64,000 bases of DNA, from positions 875,824-939,823 of the forward strand of contig CAWIMQ010000001.1 in assembly GCA_963837265.1 (NCBI GenBank), in the 5' to 3' direction. The notes under the pieces are model-generated. The model did no database searches. It saw nothing but the letters and a program-made list of their open reading frames with translations, and was not told the DNA's origin. The position numbers and the translations under genes are program-made. Shown one piece after another: positions 1 through 8,786 of this stretch (position 1 is the stretch's first letter; every line of letters begins with the position of its first letter). The DNA is from DATBLE01 sp963837265 (GTDB lineage Bacteria > Actinomycetota > Thermoleophilia > Gaiellales > Gaiellaceae).

Positions 1-746
1 GGGGCCTTCGCTGCATCTGCGAGCTGGACCTGCACGTCGACGAGGGCGAGATCGTCTCGGTGATCGGGCCGAACGGCGCCGGCAAGACGACGCTCTTCAA
101 CCTGATCACGGGGGTGTACCGGCCCGAGTCGGGAGCGATCGTCTTCGACGGCACGAGCATCGTCGGGCTCGAGCCGCACGAGATCGTCTCCCGGGGGATC
201 GCCAGGACGTTCCAGACGCTCCGGCTCTTCCTGAACATGACCGTGAAGGAGAACGTGATGGCCGCCGCCTTCAGCCACACGCGCGCCGGCATCCTCCGCG
301 CGCTCCTGCGCACGCCCGGCCAGCGGCGCGAGGAGCGCGAGATCCACCGGCTCGCCGAGGAGCGGCTGGCGTTCTTCGGCGAACGGCTGATGGGCTACCG
401 CTGGGACCAGCCGGCGTACTCGCTCTCGTACGCCAACCGGCGCCGCCTGGAGATCGCCCGGGCGACGGCGGCGAACCCGCGCCTCCTGCTGCTCGACGAG
501 CCGGCTGCGGGGATGAACCCGGTCGAGACGCACGAGATCACCGAGCTGATCGGCAAGCTGCGGACCGACGGCGGCTACACGATCCTCGTGATCGAGCACG
601 ACATGCACGTCGTCGAGGGGATCTCCGACCGCGTCGTCGCCCTCGACCACGGGGTCAAGATCGCGGAGGGCTCCTACGAGCAGGTCGCCACCGACCCGCA
701 CGTGATCGAGGCATACCTCGGGCTCGGGGCGGCGGAGCGGAAGTGA
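1..746 (+). CDS. livG: Branched-chain-type ABC transporter ATPase LivG (5' end outside window)
   Basis: ATP-hydrolysing subunit of a Liv/HAAT-type importer for amino acids, amides or related solutes; acts on the inner face of the membrane. The frame is open to the left edge, so the N-terminus is missing (about 20 residues precede the Walker A segment GPNGAGKTT). Visible motifs are the Q-loop (ARTFQ), a signature region written as SYANRRRLEIARA, Walker B LLLLDEPAAGM and the H-loop IEHDM, all typical of LivG. The start near base 60 is an internal GTG and is rejected because homology continues upstream. LivF follows after 37 bases; permease and binding-protein genes presumably lie to the left. 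Substrate unknown. Confidence 0.93.
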   Translation, partial: GLRCICELDLHVDEGEIVSVIGPNGAGKTTLFNLITGVYRPESGAIVFDGTSIVGLEPHEIVSRGIARTFQTLRLFLNMTVKENVMAAAFSHTRAGILRALLRTPGQRREEREIHRLAEERLAFFGERLMGYRWDQPAYSLSYANRRRLEIARATAANPRLLLLDEPAAGMNPVETHEITELIGKLRTDGGYTILVIEHDMHVVEGISDRVVALDHGVKIAEGSYEQVATDPHVIEAYLGLGAAERK

Positions 747-748
747 GG

Positions 749-769
749 CCATTCTGCTCCGCAGAATGG
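749..769 (+). promoter_or_regulatory. Intergenic hairpin between livG and livF
   Basis: A perfect 9-bp inverted repeat (749-757 with 761-769) around a three-base loop lies immediately after the livG stop. It covers an in-frame ATG at 766, which argues that this ATG is not the livF start. It could act as a processing or attenuation element that sets the LivG/LivF ratio; this is inference from structure only. Confidence 0.5.
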
Positions 770-777
770 TTAGGACC

Positions 778-793
778 CCGGGCATGAGCCCGG
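778..793 (+). promoter_or_regulatory. Hairpin presenting the livF start codon
   Basis: Bases 778-783 (CCGGGC) pair perfectly with 788-793 (GCCCGG), leaving ATGA as a four-base loop whose ATG is the favoured livF start. A Shine-Dalgarno-like AGGA (772-775) lies directly upstream. Such a fold could modulate initiation; no experimental support. Confidence 0.4.
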
Positions 794-1503
794 ATGGGGA
801 CGCCCTCCTCCGGCTCGAGGCGATCGACACCTACTACGGGCCGATCCACATCCTCCAGGGCCTGAGCCTGGAGGTACGCTCCGGCGAGCTCGTCTGCCTG
901 CTCGGCGGCAACGCGTCCGGGAAGTCGACCACGCTGAAGACGATCCTCGGCATCGTCCAGCCGCGCCGGGGGCGCATCCTGCTCGCCGGCGAGGACGTCA
1001 CCGCGGCGCCGACCAGCCGGCGGATCGCGAAGGGGATCGCGATCGTCCCCGAGAACCGGCGGCTGTTCGCGCCGATGACGGTGCTCGAGAACCTGCGGAT
1101 GGGCGCGTACCTGACGGGCGGCGGGACCGCCGAGGACTTCGACCGCGTCTACGGCCTCTTTCCCCTGCTGCACGAGCGGCGCTCGCAGCTCGCGGGAACG
1201 CTGTCCGGCGGCGAGCAGCAGATGGTCGCGATGGCGCGGGCGCTGATGTCCAGGCCGAAGCTGATGCTGATGGACGAGCCCTCGATGGGCCTCGCTCCGG
1301 TCCTCGTCGAGCGGAACTTCGAGATCATCAAGGAGGTGCACGACTCCGGGGTCGCGATCCTCGTGGTGGAGCAGAACGCGAACGTCTCGCTCTCGATCGC
1401 AGACCGCGGATACGTGCTCTCGACCGGCCGGCTCGTGCTCGAGGGCAAGGCGTCGGAGCTCCTCCGGCACGAGGACCTGCGCAGGGCCTACCTCGGCCGC
1501 TAG
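784..1503 (+). CDS. livF: Branched-chain-type ABC transporter ATPase LivF
   Basis: Second ATPase of the Liv-type importer, partner of the preceding LivG. Walker A GGNASGKST, Q-loop/switch region PENRRLF, signature LSGGEQQM, Walker B LMLMDEPSMGL and the VVEQNAN H-loop variant (Gln after Glu) are the standard LivF pattern; about 239 residues is normal for the family. I place the start at ATG 784 because AGGA lies at a good distance and the alternative ATG at 766 is buried in a hairpin. It ends 14 bases before a strong stem-loop, so this is probably the last gene of its operon. Confidence 0.92.
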   Translation: MSPDGDALLRLEAIDTYYGPIHILQGLSLEVRSGELVCLLGGNASGKSTTLKTILGIVQPRRGRILLAGEDVTAAPTSRRIAKGIAIVPENRRLFAPMTVLENLRMGAYLTGGGTAEDFDRVYGLFPLLHERRSQLAGTLSGGEQQMVAMARALMSRPKLMLMDEPSMGLAPVLVERNFEIIKEVHDSGVAILVVEQNANVSLSIADRGYVLSTGRLVLEGKASELLRHEDLRRAYLGR

Positions 1504-1517
1504 TAACCGGCCGCAGT

Positions 1518-1537
1518 CCGGGCGCTTTCGCGCCCGG
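1518..1537 (+). terminator. Terminator-like stem-loop after livF
   Basis: Perfect 8-bp G+C stem (CCGGGCGC / GCGCCCGG) with a TTTC loop, 14 bases past the livF stop. There is no T-tract, common for high-GC actinobacterial terminators. A separate 14-bp perfect palindrome follows at 1543-1556. Confidence 0.6.
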
Positions 1538-1624
1538 CTGACTTCGGCCGGCCGAAACCGTCCTGAGCCGCAGCCGCACATGTCGGCCGCGGCGATCGGC
1601 GGGAGTCGTCGGTGTCCGGGCAGG

Positions 1625-1927
1625 TCAGCCGGAGACGGAATCGCGGAATGCGATCGCTTCCCCGGCGATCTGCGTCGCCTCCTCGATCGGGACGATCGGC
1701 GTGATCGCGAAGCGCAACCAGGGAACCCACGGGGCGGTCGTTCGCGCCACCGTCGCGGCGCTGTCCGCCTCGACGATTGCGACGCCCCCGCTTCCGTCGA
1801 CGAATCCGTAGAAGCCCTTGCTGAAATCGGCGCCGCCGGGCGGCTGCCACTGCGCGAAGACCGCGAGGGAGCGCTTCTCGCTCTCCTCGGACTGATCGGT
1901 GAACTCCCAGGTGACATGGAAGAGCAT
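1625..1927 (-). CDS. DUF3303-like small protein
   Basis: A 100-residue protein recognisable as the DUF3303 type: N-terminal MLFHVTWEF, a central FAQWQPP segment followed by KGFYGFVDGSGG and VAIVEAD, then a helix and a hydrophobic strand. The fold is probably a ferredoxin-like dimeric alpha-beta barrel; function is unknown. It has a very strong ribosome binding site (AAGGAGG) just before the ATG. It stands alone between the livF terminator and a divergent aminotransferase gene, so its role cannot be taken from neighbours. Confidence 0.8.
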   Translation of the reverse strand: MLFHVTWEFTDQSEESEKRSLAVFAQWQPPGGADFSKGFYGFVDGSGGVAIVEADSAATVARTTAPWVPWLRFAITPIVPIEEATQIAGEAIAFRDSVSG

Positions 1928-1973
1928 CGTCGCCTCCTTGACGTTGGGCCCGGACCGTAACAGGGCGCGCGAC

Positions 1974-1979
1974 TAGGCT
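1974..1979 (+). promoter_or_regulatory. -10 element (TAGGCT), leaderless start of aminotransferase
   Basis: TAGGCT ends seven bases before the GTG at 1987, the spacing expected if transcription starts on the start codon. No Shine-Dalgarno sequence is present. Confidence 0.5.
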
Positions 1980-1986
1980 TGAGCTG

Positions 1987-3141
1987 GTGGCGCTGACCTC
2001 CCCCAGGGTGGGCACGGCGATCCGGGGCGAGTTCCCGATCCTCGCGCACACGACCTACCTGAACTCGTGCTCGCAGGGCGCTCTGTCGCAGCGGGTGCGC
2101 GCCGCGTACGAGGAATACCTGGCCGGCTGGGATGCGCACGGCGCCGAGTGGGCGCACTGGGTCGAGCGGGCCGAGGCTGCGCGGGCCGGGTTCGCGCGCC
2201 TCCTGCACGCAGATCCGGAGGAGGTCGCGGTGACGACGTCGGTCAGCCAGGGCGTGAGCGCGATCGTGTCCGCCCTCGACCTCGACGCGCGGCCGCGGAT
2301 CGTGATCAGCGAGCACGAGTTTCCGACCGTCGGCCAGATCGCGCACGCGCAGGAGCTCCGCGGCGCCGAGGTCGTCCACGTGCTCCCGGAACCCGACGGC
2401 TCGATCCCGCCGGAGCGCTTCGCCCAGGCGATCGACGAGCAGACGGCGCTCGTCTGCTGCACGACCGTCTCGTACAGGACCGGCCACCGCCACGACGTCG
2501 CGGAGGTCGCGCGGCTCGCGCACGAGGCCGGCGCCCTGTGCCTTGCCGACTCGTACCAGGCCCTCGGCGCGATCGACTTCGACGCGCGACGGCTCGGAGT
2601 CGACTTCGCCACCGGCGGCACGGTCAAGTACCTGCTCGGCTCGCCCGGGCTCGGGTTTCTGTACGTCCGCCGTGAGCTGCTGCCGGCTCTGCTGCCGACC
2701 CAGACCGGCTGGTTCGCCGACGAGGACATCTTCCGGATGGACGTCTCCGACTACTCGCCCGCCGCCGACGCACGCCGCTTCGACTCCGGCACGCCGCCCG
2801 TGCCGAACATCTACGCCGGGCTCGCGGGGCTGACGTTGATCGAGCAGGCCGGCACGGCGGCGATCGAGGAGCACGTGGCCGGGCTGACCGCGGCCCTGAT
2901 CGAGGGCCTGGACGAGCTGGGGGCGACGGTGGTCACGCCGCGCGACCCTGCGCGCCGCGGGCCGCTCGTATGCGTGCGCTCCGGAGACGTCGACACGCTC
3001 GTCGCAGCCCTCGGCGCCGAGCGGATCATCTGCTCGGAGCGCGACTCGAACCTGCGCGTCGCGCTTCACCTCTACAACGTCGACGAGGACGTCGACCGGG
3101 TGCTCGACGCGCTCCGCTCCCGCCGGGAGCTCCTCGCCTGA
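1987..3141 (+). CDS. Class V aminotransferase-fold PLP enzyme
   Basis: PLP-dependent enzyme of the class V (NifS/CsdB/kynureninase-like) superfamily, 384 residues. The N-terminus has the typical YLNSCSQGAL substrate-binding turn, HEFPTVG lies in the middle, and the PLP-binding lysine is probably Lys214 in GGTVKYLLGSPG. A cysteine-desulfurase-type active-site Cys loop is not obvious in the C-terminal third, so an aminotransferase, lyase or epimerase role is more likely than sulfur transfer. It precedes the Mo-hydroxylase genes on the same strand but has its own promoter, as does coxM, so functional linkage is only suggested. Exact substrate unknown. Confidence 0.85.
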   Translation: MALTSPRVGTAIRGEFPILAHTTYLNSCSQGALSQRVRAAYEEYLAGWDAHGAEWAHWVERAEAARAGFARLLHADPEEVAVTTSVSQGVSAIVSALDLDARPRIVISEHEFPTVGQIAHAQELRGAEVVHVLPEPDGSIPPERFAQAIDEQTALVCCTTVSYRTGHRHDVAEVARLAHEAGALCLADSYQALGAIDFDARRLGVDFATGGTVKYLLGSPGLGFLYVRRELLPALLPTQTGWFADEDIFRMDVSDYSPAADARRFDSGTPPVPNIYAGLAGLTLIEQAGTAAIEEHVAGLTAALIEGLDELGATVVTPRDPARRGPLVCVRSGDVDTLVAALGAERIICSERDSNLRVALHLYNVDEDVDRVLDALRSRRELLA

Positions 3142-3204
3142 GAGAGCCCGGGCGAAACCCGTCACGGAATCGGCGCAGACCGATCCGGCCTCTGCGGCAG
3201 GGGT

Positions 3205-3210
3205 TAGACT
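3205..3210 (+). promoter_or_regulatory. -10 element (TAGACT), leaderless coxM start
   Basis: TAGACT lies six bases before the coxM GTG with no Shine-Dalgarno sequence, consistent with a leaderless transcript for the coxMSLG operon. Confidence 0.5.
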
Positions 3211-3216
3211 CGCCGC

Positions 3217-4017
3217 GTGCTGCTTCGCGAGCTCGACTATGCGCGTCCCGGGTCGGTCGAAGAGGCGGTGGGGCTTCTCGCTGCCCGCGAGGATGCCCGT
3301 GCGCTCGCCGGCGGGCAGAGCCTCGTGAACGTGATGAAGACGCGTGTGGCCTCGCCGGAGCTCGTCGTCGACCTGAACGGAATCGACGGGCTGCGCGGGA
3401 TCAGGGACGCCGGCGGCATGCTCGAGATCGGCGCGATGACCACCTACGCCGCGATCGTCGACTCGCCTGAGGTCGCCGCCGCCAGGCCGATCCTGGCCGA
3501 GGTCGCGCGGACCATCGCCGACGTCCAGGTCCGCAACCGCGGGACGATCGGAGGAAACGTCTGCTCGAACGACCCGACGAACCACTTCCCACCACTCCTC
3601 GCCGCGCTCGGCGCCGAGCTGACGATCGCCGGCCTCGACGGCAAGCGGACCGTGAACACCGAGGAGTTCTTCGAGGGCGTCTACATGACCGCGGTGCAGC
3701 CGGGCGAGCTCCTCATCGGCATCGGCATTCCGGCGAAGGGTGACGCTCGCGACGGTTGGGCCTCGGTGACCCTCGGGAAGGAGGGCACCGGCATCGTCAA
3801 CGTCGCCGCGACGGTCGCGAGCGGAACGGCCCGGATTGCGATCGGCTGCGTTGCGGCCACCCCGGTCGTCGTCGTGACCAGCGCCGACGAGACAGCGGTC
3901 GTCGACGCCGTGCGGAGCGCCGAGCTCGATCCGCCGGCCGACGTCCATGCCTCCGCCGACTACCGGCGCCACCTCGCCGAGGTGCTCGCCGCCCGCGCCG
4001 TGAGGGTCGCCGCGTGA
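3217..4017 (+). CDS. coxM: FAD-binding medium subunit of Mo hydroxylase (CoxM-like)
   Basis: FAD subunit of a xanthine-dehydrogenase/CO-dehydrogenase family enzyme; passes electrons from the iron-sulfur subunit to the acceptor. The two FAD pyrophosphate-binding motifs are visible: AGGQSLVNVMK near residue 30 and RNRGTIGGNVCSNDP near residue 107. The C-terminal CO_deh_flav_C region is present and 266 residues is normal. The stop overlaps the coxS start by four bases (GTGA), indicating coupled translation. Confidence 0.93.
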   Translation: MLLRELDYARPGSVEEAVGLLAAREDARALAGGQSLVNVMKTRVASPELVVDLNGIDGLRGIRDAGGMLEIGAMTTYAAIVDSPEVAAARPILAEVARTIADVQVRNRGTIGGNVCSNDPTNHFPPLLAALGAELTIAGLDGKRTVNTEEFFEGVYMTAVQPGELLIGIGIPAKGDARDGWASVTLGKEGTGIVNVAATVASGTARIAIGCVAATPVVVVTSADETAVVDAVRSAELDPPADVHASADYRRHLAEVLAARAVRVAA

Positions 4018-4481
4018 GCAGCCACAGGATCGACATCTCGGTCAACGGCGAGCGTTACGAGCGGGAGGTGGAGGCGAGGAAGCTCCTGGTCCACTTCCTG
4101 CGGGACGACCTCAGCCTCACGGGAACCCATGTCGGCTGCGACACCGGCAACTGCGGCGCCTGCACCATCCTCCTCGACGGCGTCGCGGTGAAGAGCTGCA
4201 TGGTGCTCGCGCCGCAGGCCGACGGCGCGGAGATCACCACCGTCGAGGGGCTCGCGTCCGACGGCGAGCTGACGCTGCTCCAGCGGGCGTTCTCCGAGCA
4301 CCACGGCCTTCAGTGCGGCTACTGCACGCCGGGCTTGCTCCTGAGCGCGACCTACCTCCTCTCCCACACCCCGGAGCCGACCGAGGAGGAGATCCGGCGC
4401 GGCATCCAGGGCAACATCTGCCGCTGCACCGGCTACGTCAATATCGTCAAGGCCATTCAGGCGGTCCAGGGACGTCCGTAA
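4014..4481 (+). CDS. coxS: [2Fe-2S] small subunit of Mo hydroxylase (CoxS-like)
   Basis: Iron-sulfur subunit carrying two [2Fe-2S] clusters. The N-terminal plant-ferredoxin-type cluster ligands are seen in HVGCDTGNCGACTILLDG followed by the KSC cysteine. The C-terminal cluster uses CGYCTPG and the CRCTGY motif. Length 155 residues is standard. The start is the GTG that overlaps the coxM stop. It transfers electrons from the molybdenum site in CoxL to the FAD in CoxM. Confidence 0.95.
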   Translation: MSSHRIDISVNGERYEREVEARKLLVHFLRDDLSLTGTHVGCDTGNCGACTILLDGVAVKSCMVLAPQADGAEITTVEGLASDGELTLLQRAFSEHHGLQCGYCTPGLLLSATYLLSHTPEPTEEEIRRGIQGNICRCTGYVNIVKAIQAVQGRP

Positions 4482-4520
4482 CGGCCGGACACCCAGAGGA
4501 CAGTCCCCTGTGACGAGACT

Positions 4521-6995
4521 GTGACCGAGACTGCCCTCACGCCCACCGAGCTCGAAGTCGGCTACGCCGGCAAGAGCATCCCGCGCAAGGAGGACGGCCG
4601 GCTCGTCCAGGGCCAGGGCGTCTTCGCCGACGACGTCAAGCGGCACGGGATGGGCTACCTCCACTTCGTCCGCTCGCCGTACGCGCACGCGAAGATCCTC
4701 TCGGTGGACGTCTCGGCCGCCGAAGCCCTCGAGGGCGTCTACGGCACGCTCACTCCGGACGAGGTCGTCGAGCTCACAGATCCGTTCTTCGAGCTGTCGA
4801 CGCCGCCCGGCAGCCAGATCAAGGACTATGCGCTCGCGGTCGGCCGCGTCCGCCACATCGGCGAGCCGGTCGTCGCCGTGGTCGCCGAGACGCGGGAGCT
4901 CGCCCGCGACGCAGCCGATCTGGTCGAGGTCGAGTACGAGCCGCTGGACGTGCTCGTCGATGCGCGGCGAGCTCAGGACGACGGCGCCCCCGTCCTCCAC
5001 GAGGACGCGGGTACGAACGTCGTGTGGTCGGGAACCTTCGACTGGGGGGATGTGGACGGTGCCCTCAAGGCCGCCGACCGGGTGGTGAAGATCAAGGAGC
5101 TCCACTTCGACCGGTTCTCCTCGACGCCGCTCGAGTGTTCTGCCGCGCTCGTCGAGTACGACCGCGGAACGGGTCAGTTCACCCTCCACTGCAACCATCA
5201 GATGCCCGGCGTCGCCGCCATCTGGATGGGACCGGCGCTGCGGGTACCGCTCGACAAGCTCCGCTTCGTCACCCAGGACATCGGCGGGGCGTTCGGCAAC
5301 AAGATCACCCTTCACCCGCAGTTGACCGCGTGCTGCCTGCTCGCGCGCAAGCTCAGGCGGCCGATCCAGTGGACGGAATGGCGGACGGATCAGCACACCT
5401 CGAACGCACACGGCAACGAACGCTGGTTCCACGAGATCGAGGTGGCGGTGCAGAGCGACGGCACGATGCTCGGCTTCAAGGTGAGGGCGATCGACGACTG
5501 CGGCGCGTTCCCGCGCTACGAGCCTCTCGGCTGCATCATCTGGGCGCAGGTCACGCCGGGTCTCTACCGATGGAGGAACATCCGCGTCGACTTCACGCAG
5601 GTGGTGACGAACAAGTCGCCGGTGGCGCCGAACCGCGGGTACTCGCGGATGCAGCAGCTCTGGCTGACCGAGCGGATCTGCGACATCGTCGCCCACGAGC
5701 TCGGGCTCGACGCCGTCGAGGTACGCAAGCGCAACTACGTCCGCTCGGACGAGATGCCGTACGAGACGCCCAACGGCTGCGTCTACGACTCCGGCGACTA
5801 CGCCCGCTGTCTGGACATCGCTCTCGAGCTGATCGACTACGAGGGCGCGCGGGCCAGGCAGGACCGGCAAGGCCAGGCGGCGGGCAACGGGAAGCTGCTC
5901 GGAATCGGGATCGGCTCGACGCTCGACTCGGGCACGAACAACTTCGGCCAGTCGATGCTGCTCAACCCGGAGCTCCAGTTCTCGGGGAACAACGAGGTGG
6001 CGACGATCAAGCTGGACATCTTCGGCGAGATCGTGCTCACGCTCGGGACGGTGCCGCAAGGCCAGGGCCACGAGACGGTCGCCTCGCAGGTCGCCGCCGA
6101 CATCCTCGGCGTGTCGCCCGACCAGATTCACGTGCGGCCGGGCCACGACTCGTACTGGAACTCACACGCCGGCTTCTCCGGCACGTACGCGAGCCAGTTC
6201 GCCGTCACCGGCCTGGAGGCCGTGAAGGGCGCGACCGAGAAGCTGTCGCACGAGATCCGCCGGCTTGCAGGCGCGGTGCTCGGCGGCGCCGATCCGGACG
6301 ACCTCGTCCTCGAGGGCGGCTTCGCCAAGCGGAAGGACGACCCGGAGGCGGCGCTGCCCTTCATGGCCTGCGGTGCGATCGTGAACGCGAACAACGCGGT
6401 CCTGCCGCCGGACGCCCGCGACGTGACGCTGAACTGCCGCTACGTCTACGTCCCGCCGTTCACGCTGCCCGATACGGAGAAGAAGTTCGGCAACCTGACG
6501 CTGACCTACGCGACTCAGATCCATGCCTGCGTGGTCGAGATCGACCCCGAGACCGGCGAGGTCGAGATCGTCGACTACGCCGCCGTGGACGACTGCGGGA
6601 TCCGCATCCACCCGCAGATCGTGGAAGGCCAGGTTCACGGCGCCGCCGTCCACGGGATCGGCGCGGCGCTGCACGAGACGTTCGCGTACGACGAGTACGG
6701 CCAGCTCCTGACCGCGAACTTCTACGACTACCACGTTCCTCATGCGCTCGACCTGCCCGAGATCAAGACCGGGCACATCGAGAGCCCGTCTCCGTTCTCG
6801 TCGCTCGGAACGAAGGGGATGGGCGAGGGCGGAGGCGCGGCGATCCACGCGATCTGCGCCGCGATCCAGGATGCGCTCCGCCACGCCGGGAAACCGGCCG
6901 TGGTCGGTGACTCGCACAACCCGCCGGAGCGCGTCTGGAGGATGCTGCGCTCGCCGGAGGAGACGGCCGTGCTCGCCGAGGTGATCCAGCAGTGA
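4521..6995 (+). CDS. Molybdopterin-binding large subunit of Mo hydroxylase (CoxL-like)
   Basis: Catalytic subunit of the xanthine dehydrogenase/CO dehydrogenase superfamily, 824 residues, binding molybdopterin-cytosine dinucleotide. The N-terminal domain (GKSIPRKED onward), QDIGGAFGNKI near residue 257 and the catalytic-Glu segment GMGEGGG (Glu769) are present. The active-site loop reads NRGYSRMQ near residue 371, unlike the AYxCSFR loop of form I CO dehydrogenase or AYRGAGR of form II, so oxidation of CO should not be assumed. A hydroxylase for an N-heterocycle or aldehyde is equally possible. Begins at a GTG 39 bases after coxS and overlaps coxG by four bases. Confidence 0.9.
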   Translation: MTETALTPTELEVGYAGKSIPRKEDGRLVQGQGVFADDVKRHGMGYLHFVRSPYAHAKILSVDVSAAEALEGVYGTLTPDEVVELTDPFFELSTPPGSQIKDYALAVGRVRHIGEPVVAVVAETRELARDAADLVEVEYEPLDVLVDARRAQDDGAPVLHEDAGTNVVWSGTFDWGDVDGALKAADRVVKIKELHFDRFSSTPLECSAALVEYDRGTGQFTLHCNHQMPGVAAIWMGPALRVPLDKLRFVTQDIGGAFGNKITLHPQLTACCLLARKLRRPIQWTEWRTDQHTSNAHGNERWFHEIEVAVQSDGTMLGFKVRAIDDCGAFPRYEPLGCIIWAQVTPGLYRWRNIRVDFTQVVTNKSPVAPNRGYSRMQQLWLTERICDIVAHELGLDAVEVRKRNYVRSDEMPYETPNGCVYDSGDYARCLDIALELIDYEGARARQDRQGQAAGNGKLLGIGIGSTLDSGTNNFGQSMLLNPELQFSGNNEVATIKLDIFGEIVLTLGTVPQGQGHETVASQVAADILGVSPDQIHVRPGHDSYWNSHAGFSGTYASQFAVTGLEAVKGATEKLSHEIRRLAGAVLGGADPDDLVLEGGFAKRKDDPEAALPFMACGAIVNANNAVLPPDARDVTLNCRYVYVPPFTLPDTEKKFGNLTLTYATQIHACVVEIDPETGEVEIVDYAAVDDCGIRIHPQIVEGQVHGAAVHGIGAALHETFAYDEYGQLLTANFYDYHVPHALDLPEIKTGHIESPSPFSSLGTKGMGEGGGAAIHAICAAIQDALRHAGKPAVVGDSHNPPERVWRMLRSPEETAVLAEVIQQ

Positions 6996-7441
6996 GAGTC
7001 GAGGGGACGAGGGAGTTCGACGCTCCGGCACAGCTCGTCTGGGACGTGCTCAACGACCCGTCGAAGATGGCGAAGCTGCTTCCCGGCGTGGAGAGCTTCG
7101 AGATCCAGGACGAGCGGCACTGGCGGGCGGCGGTCAAGATCCCGCTCGGGATGGGCGGCCTGAAGCTGAAGTTCGACTTCGAGAAGGTCGAGGAACGGCC
7201 GATCGAGTACGCGAAGCTCTCCTCGAAGGGCCAGGGCGTGGGGGCGATCGTCGCCATGGACACCTCGTTCCACCTCGCTCCGGACGGCGACAGGACGAGC
7301 ATGCGCTGGGAAGCCGAGGTCCGCGTCGCCGGCCCGATCGGCTCGATGGGCCAGCGCGTGTTCCAGCCGATCGTCAACCAGCAGGTCGGAAACGTGCTGA
7401 ACGCGCTGGCGGCGCAGGTCGCCGAGTCGAAGAGCGCGTAG
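6992..7441 (+). CDS. coxG: CoxG-like SRPBCC protein
   Basis: 149-residue START/SRPBCC-fold protein of the CO-dehydrogenase subunit G family, opening with VEGTREFDAPAQLVWDVL and a hydrophobic-pocket pattern typical of the fold. CoxG proteins accompany Mo-hydroxylase operons and have been linked to membrane recruitment or cofactor delivery; no catalytic residues are evident. It overlaps the large-subunit stop by four bases (GTGA) and ends the operon; the next gene is convergent. Confidence 0.88.
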   Translation: MRVEGTREFDAPAQLVWDVLNDPSKMAKLLPGVESFEIQDERHWRAAVKIPLGMGGLKLKFDFEKVEERPIEYAKLSSKGQGVGAIVAMDTSFHLAPDGDRTSMRWEAEVRVAGPIGSMGQRVFQPIVNQQVGNVLNALAAQVAESKSA

Positions 7442-7525
7442 CTCACGCCCGCCGCGGCACCGCGCCGGCCGAACAACGTGCAAGCCGGCGTGCTGACGCT
7501 CCCCGACGGGCGTGGCAGGGCGAGG

Positions 7526-8689
<1,164 letters not shown>

Positions 8690-8756
8690 CCCGGTGGCCC
8701 TTCTGTGTGGAGCTGCGCCTTGACCGCGGCCGAATGTTATGGCATGGTCGCGCTGC

Positions 8757-8780
8757 TGTAAACGTTCTCTGCAATCGATT
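8757..8780. promoter_or_regulatory. Candidate LacI-family operator region
   Basis: In the divergent gap between the sugar ATPase and LacI genes, TGTAAACGTT (8757-8766) resembles a half-site plus centre of LacI/CcpA-type operators (TGTAAACG-type), and AATCGATT (8773-8780) is an exact 8-bp palindrome with the central CG favoured by LacI proteins. Position suits autoregulation and control of the divergent ATPase. Prediction only. Confidence 0.35.
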
Positions 8781-8786
8781 TCCAAC

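Noticed and set aside
655..6146. Very long minus-strand open frames opposite the livG-cox region
   Set aside because: They are Arg/Asp/Val/Gly-rich mirror images of the GC-biased plus-strand genes, have no family motifs and lie fully antisense to well-recognised proteins.
4521..6995. Annotation as form I or form II CO dehydrogenase
   Set aside because: The active-site loop does not match either form; only the superfamily is supported.
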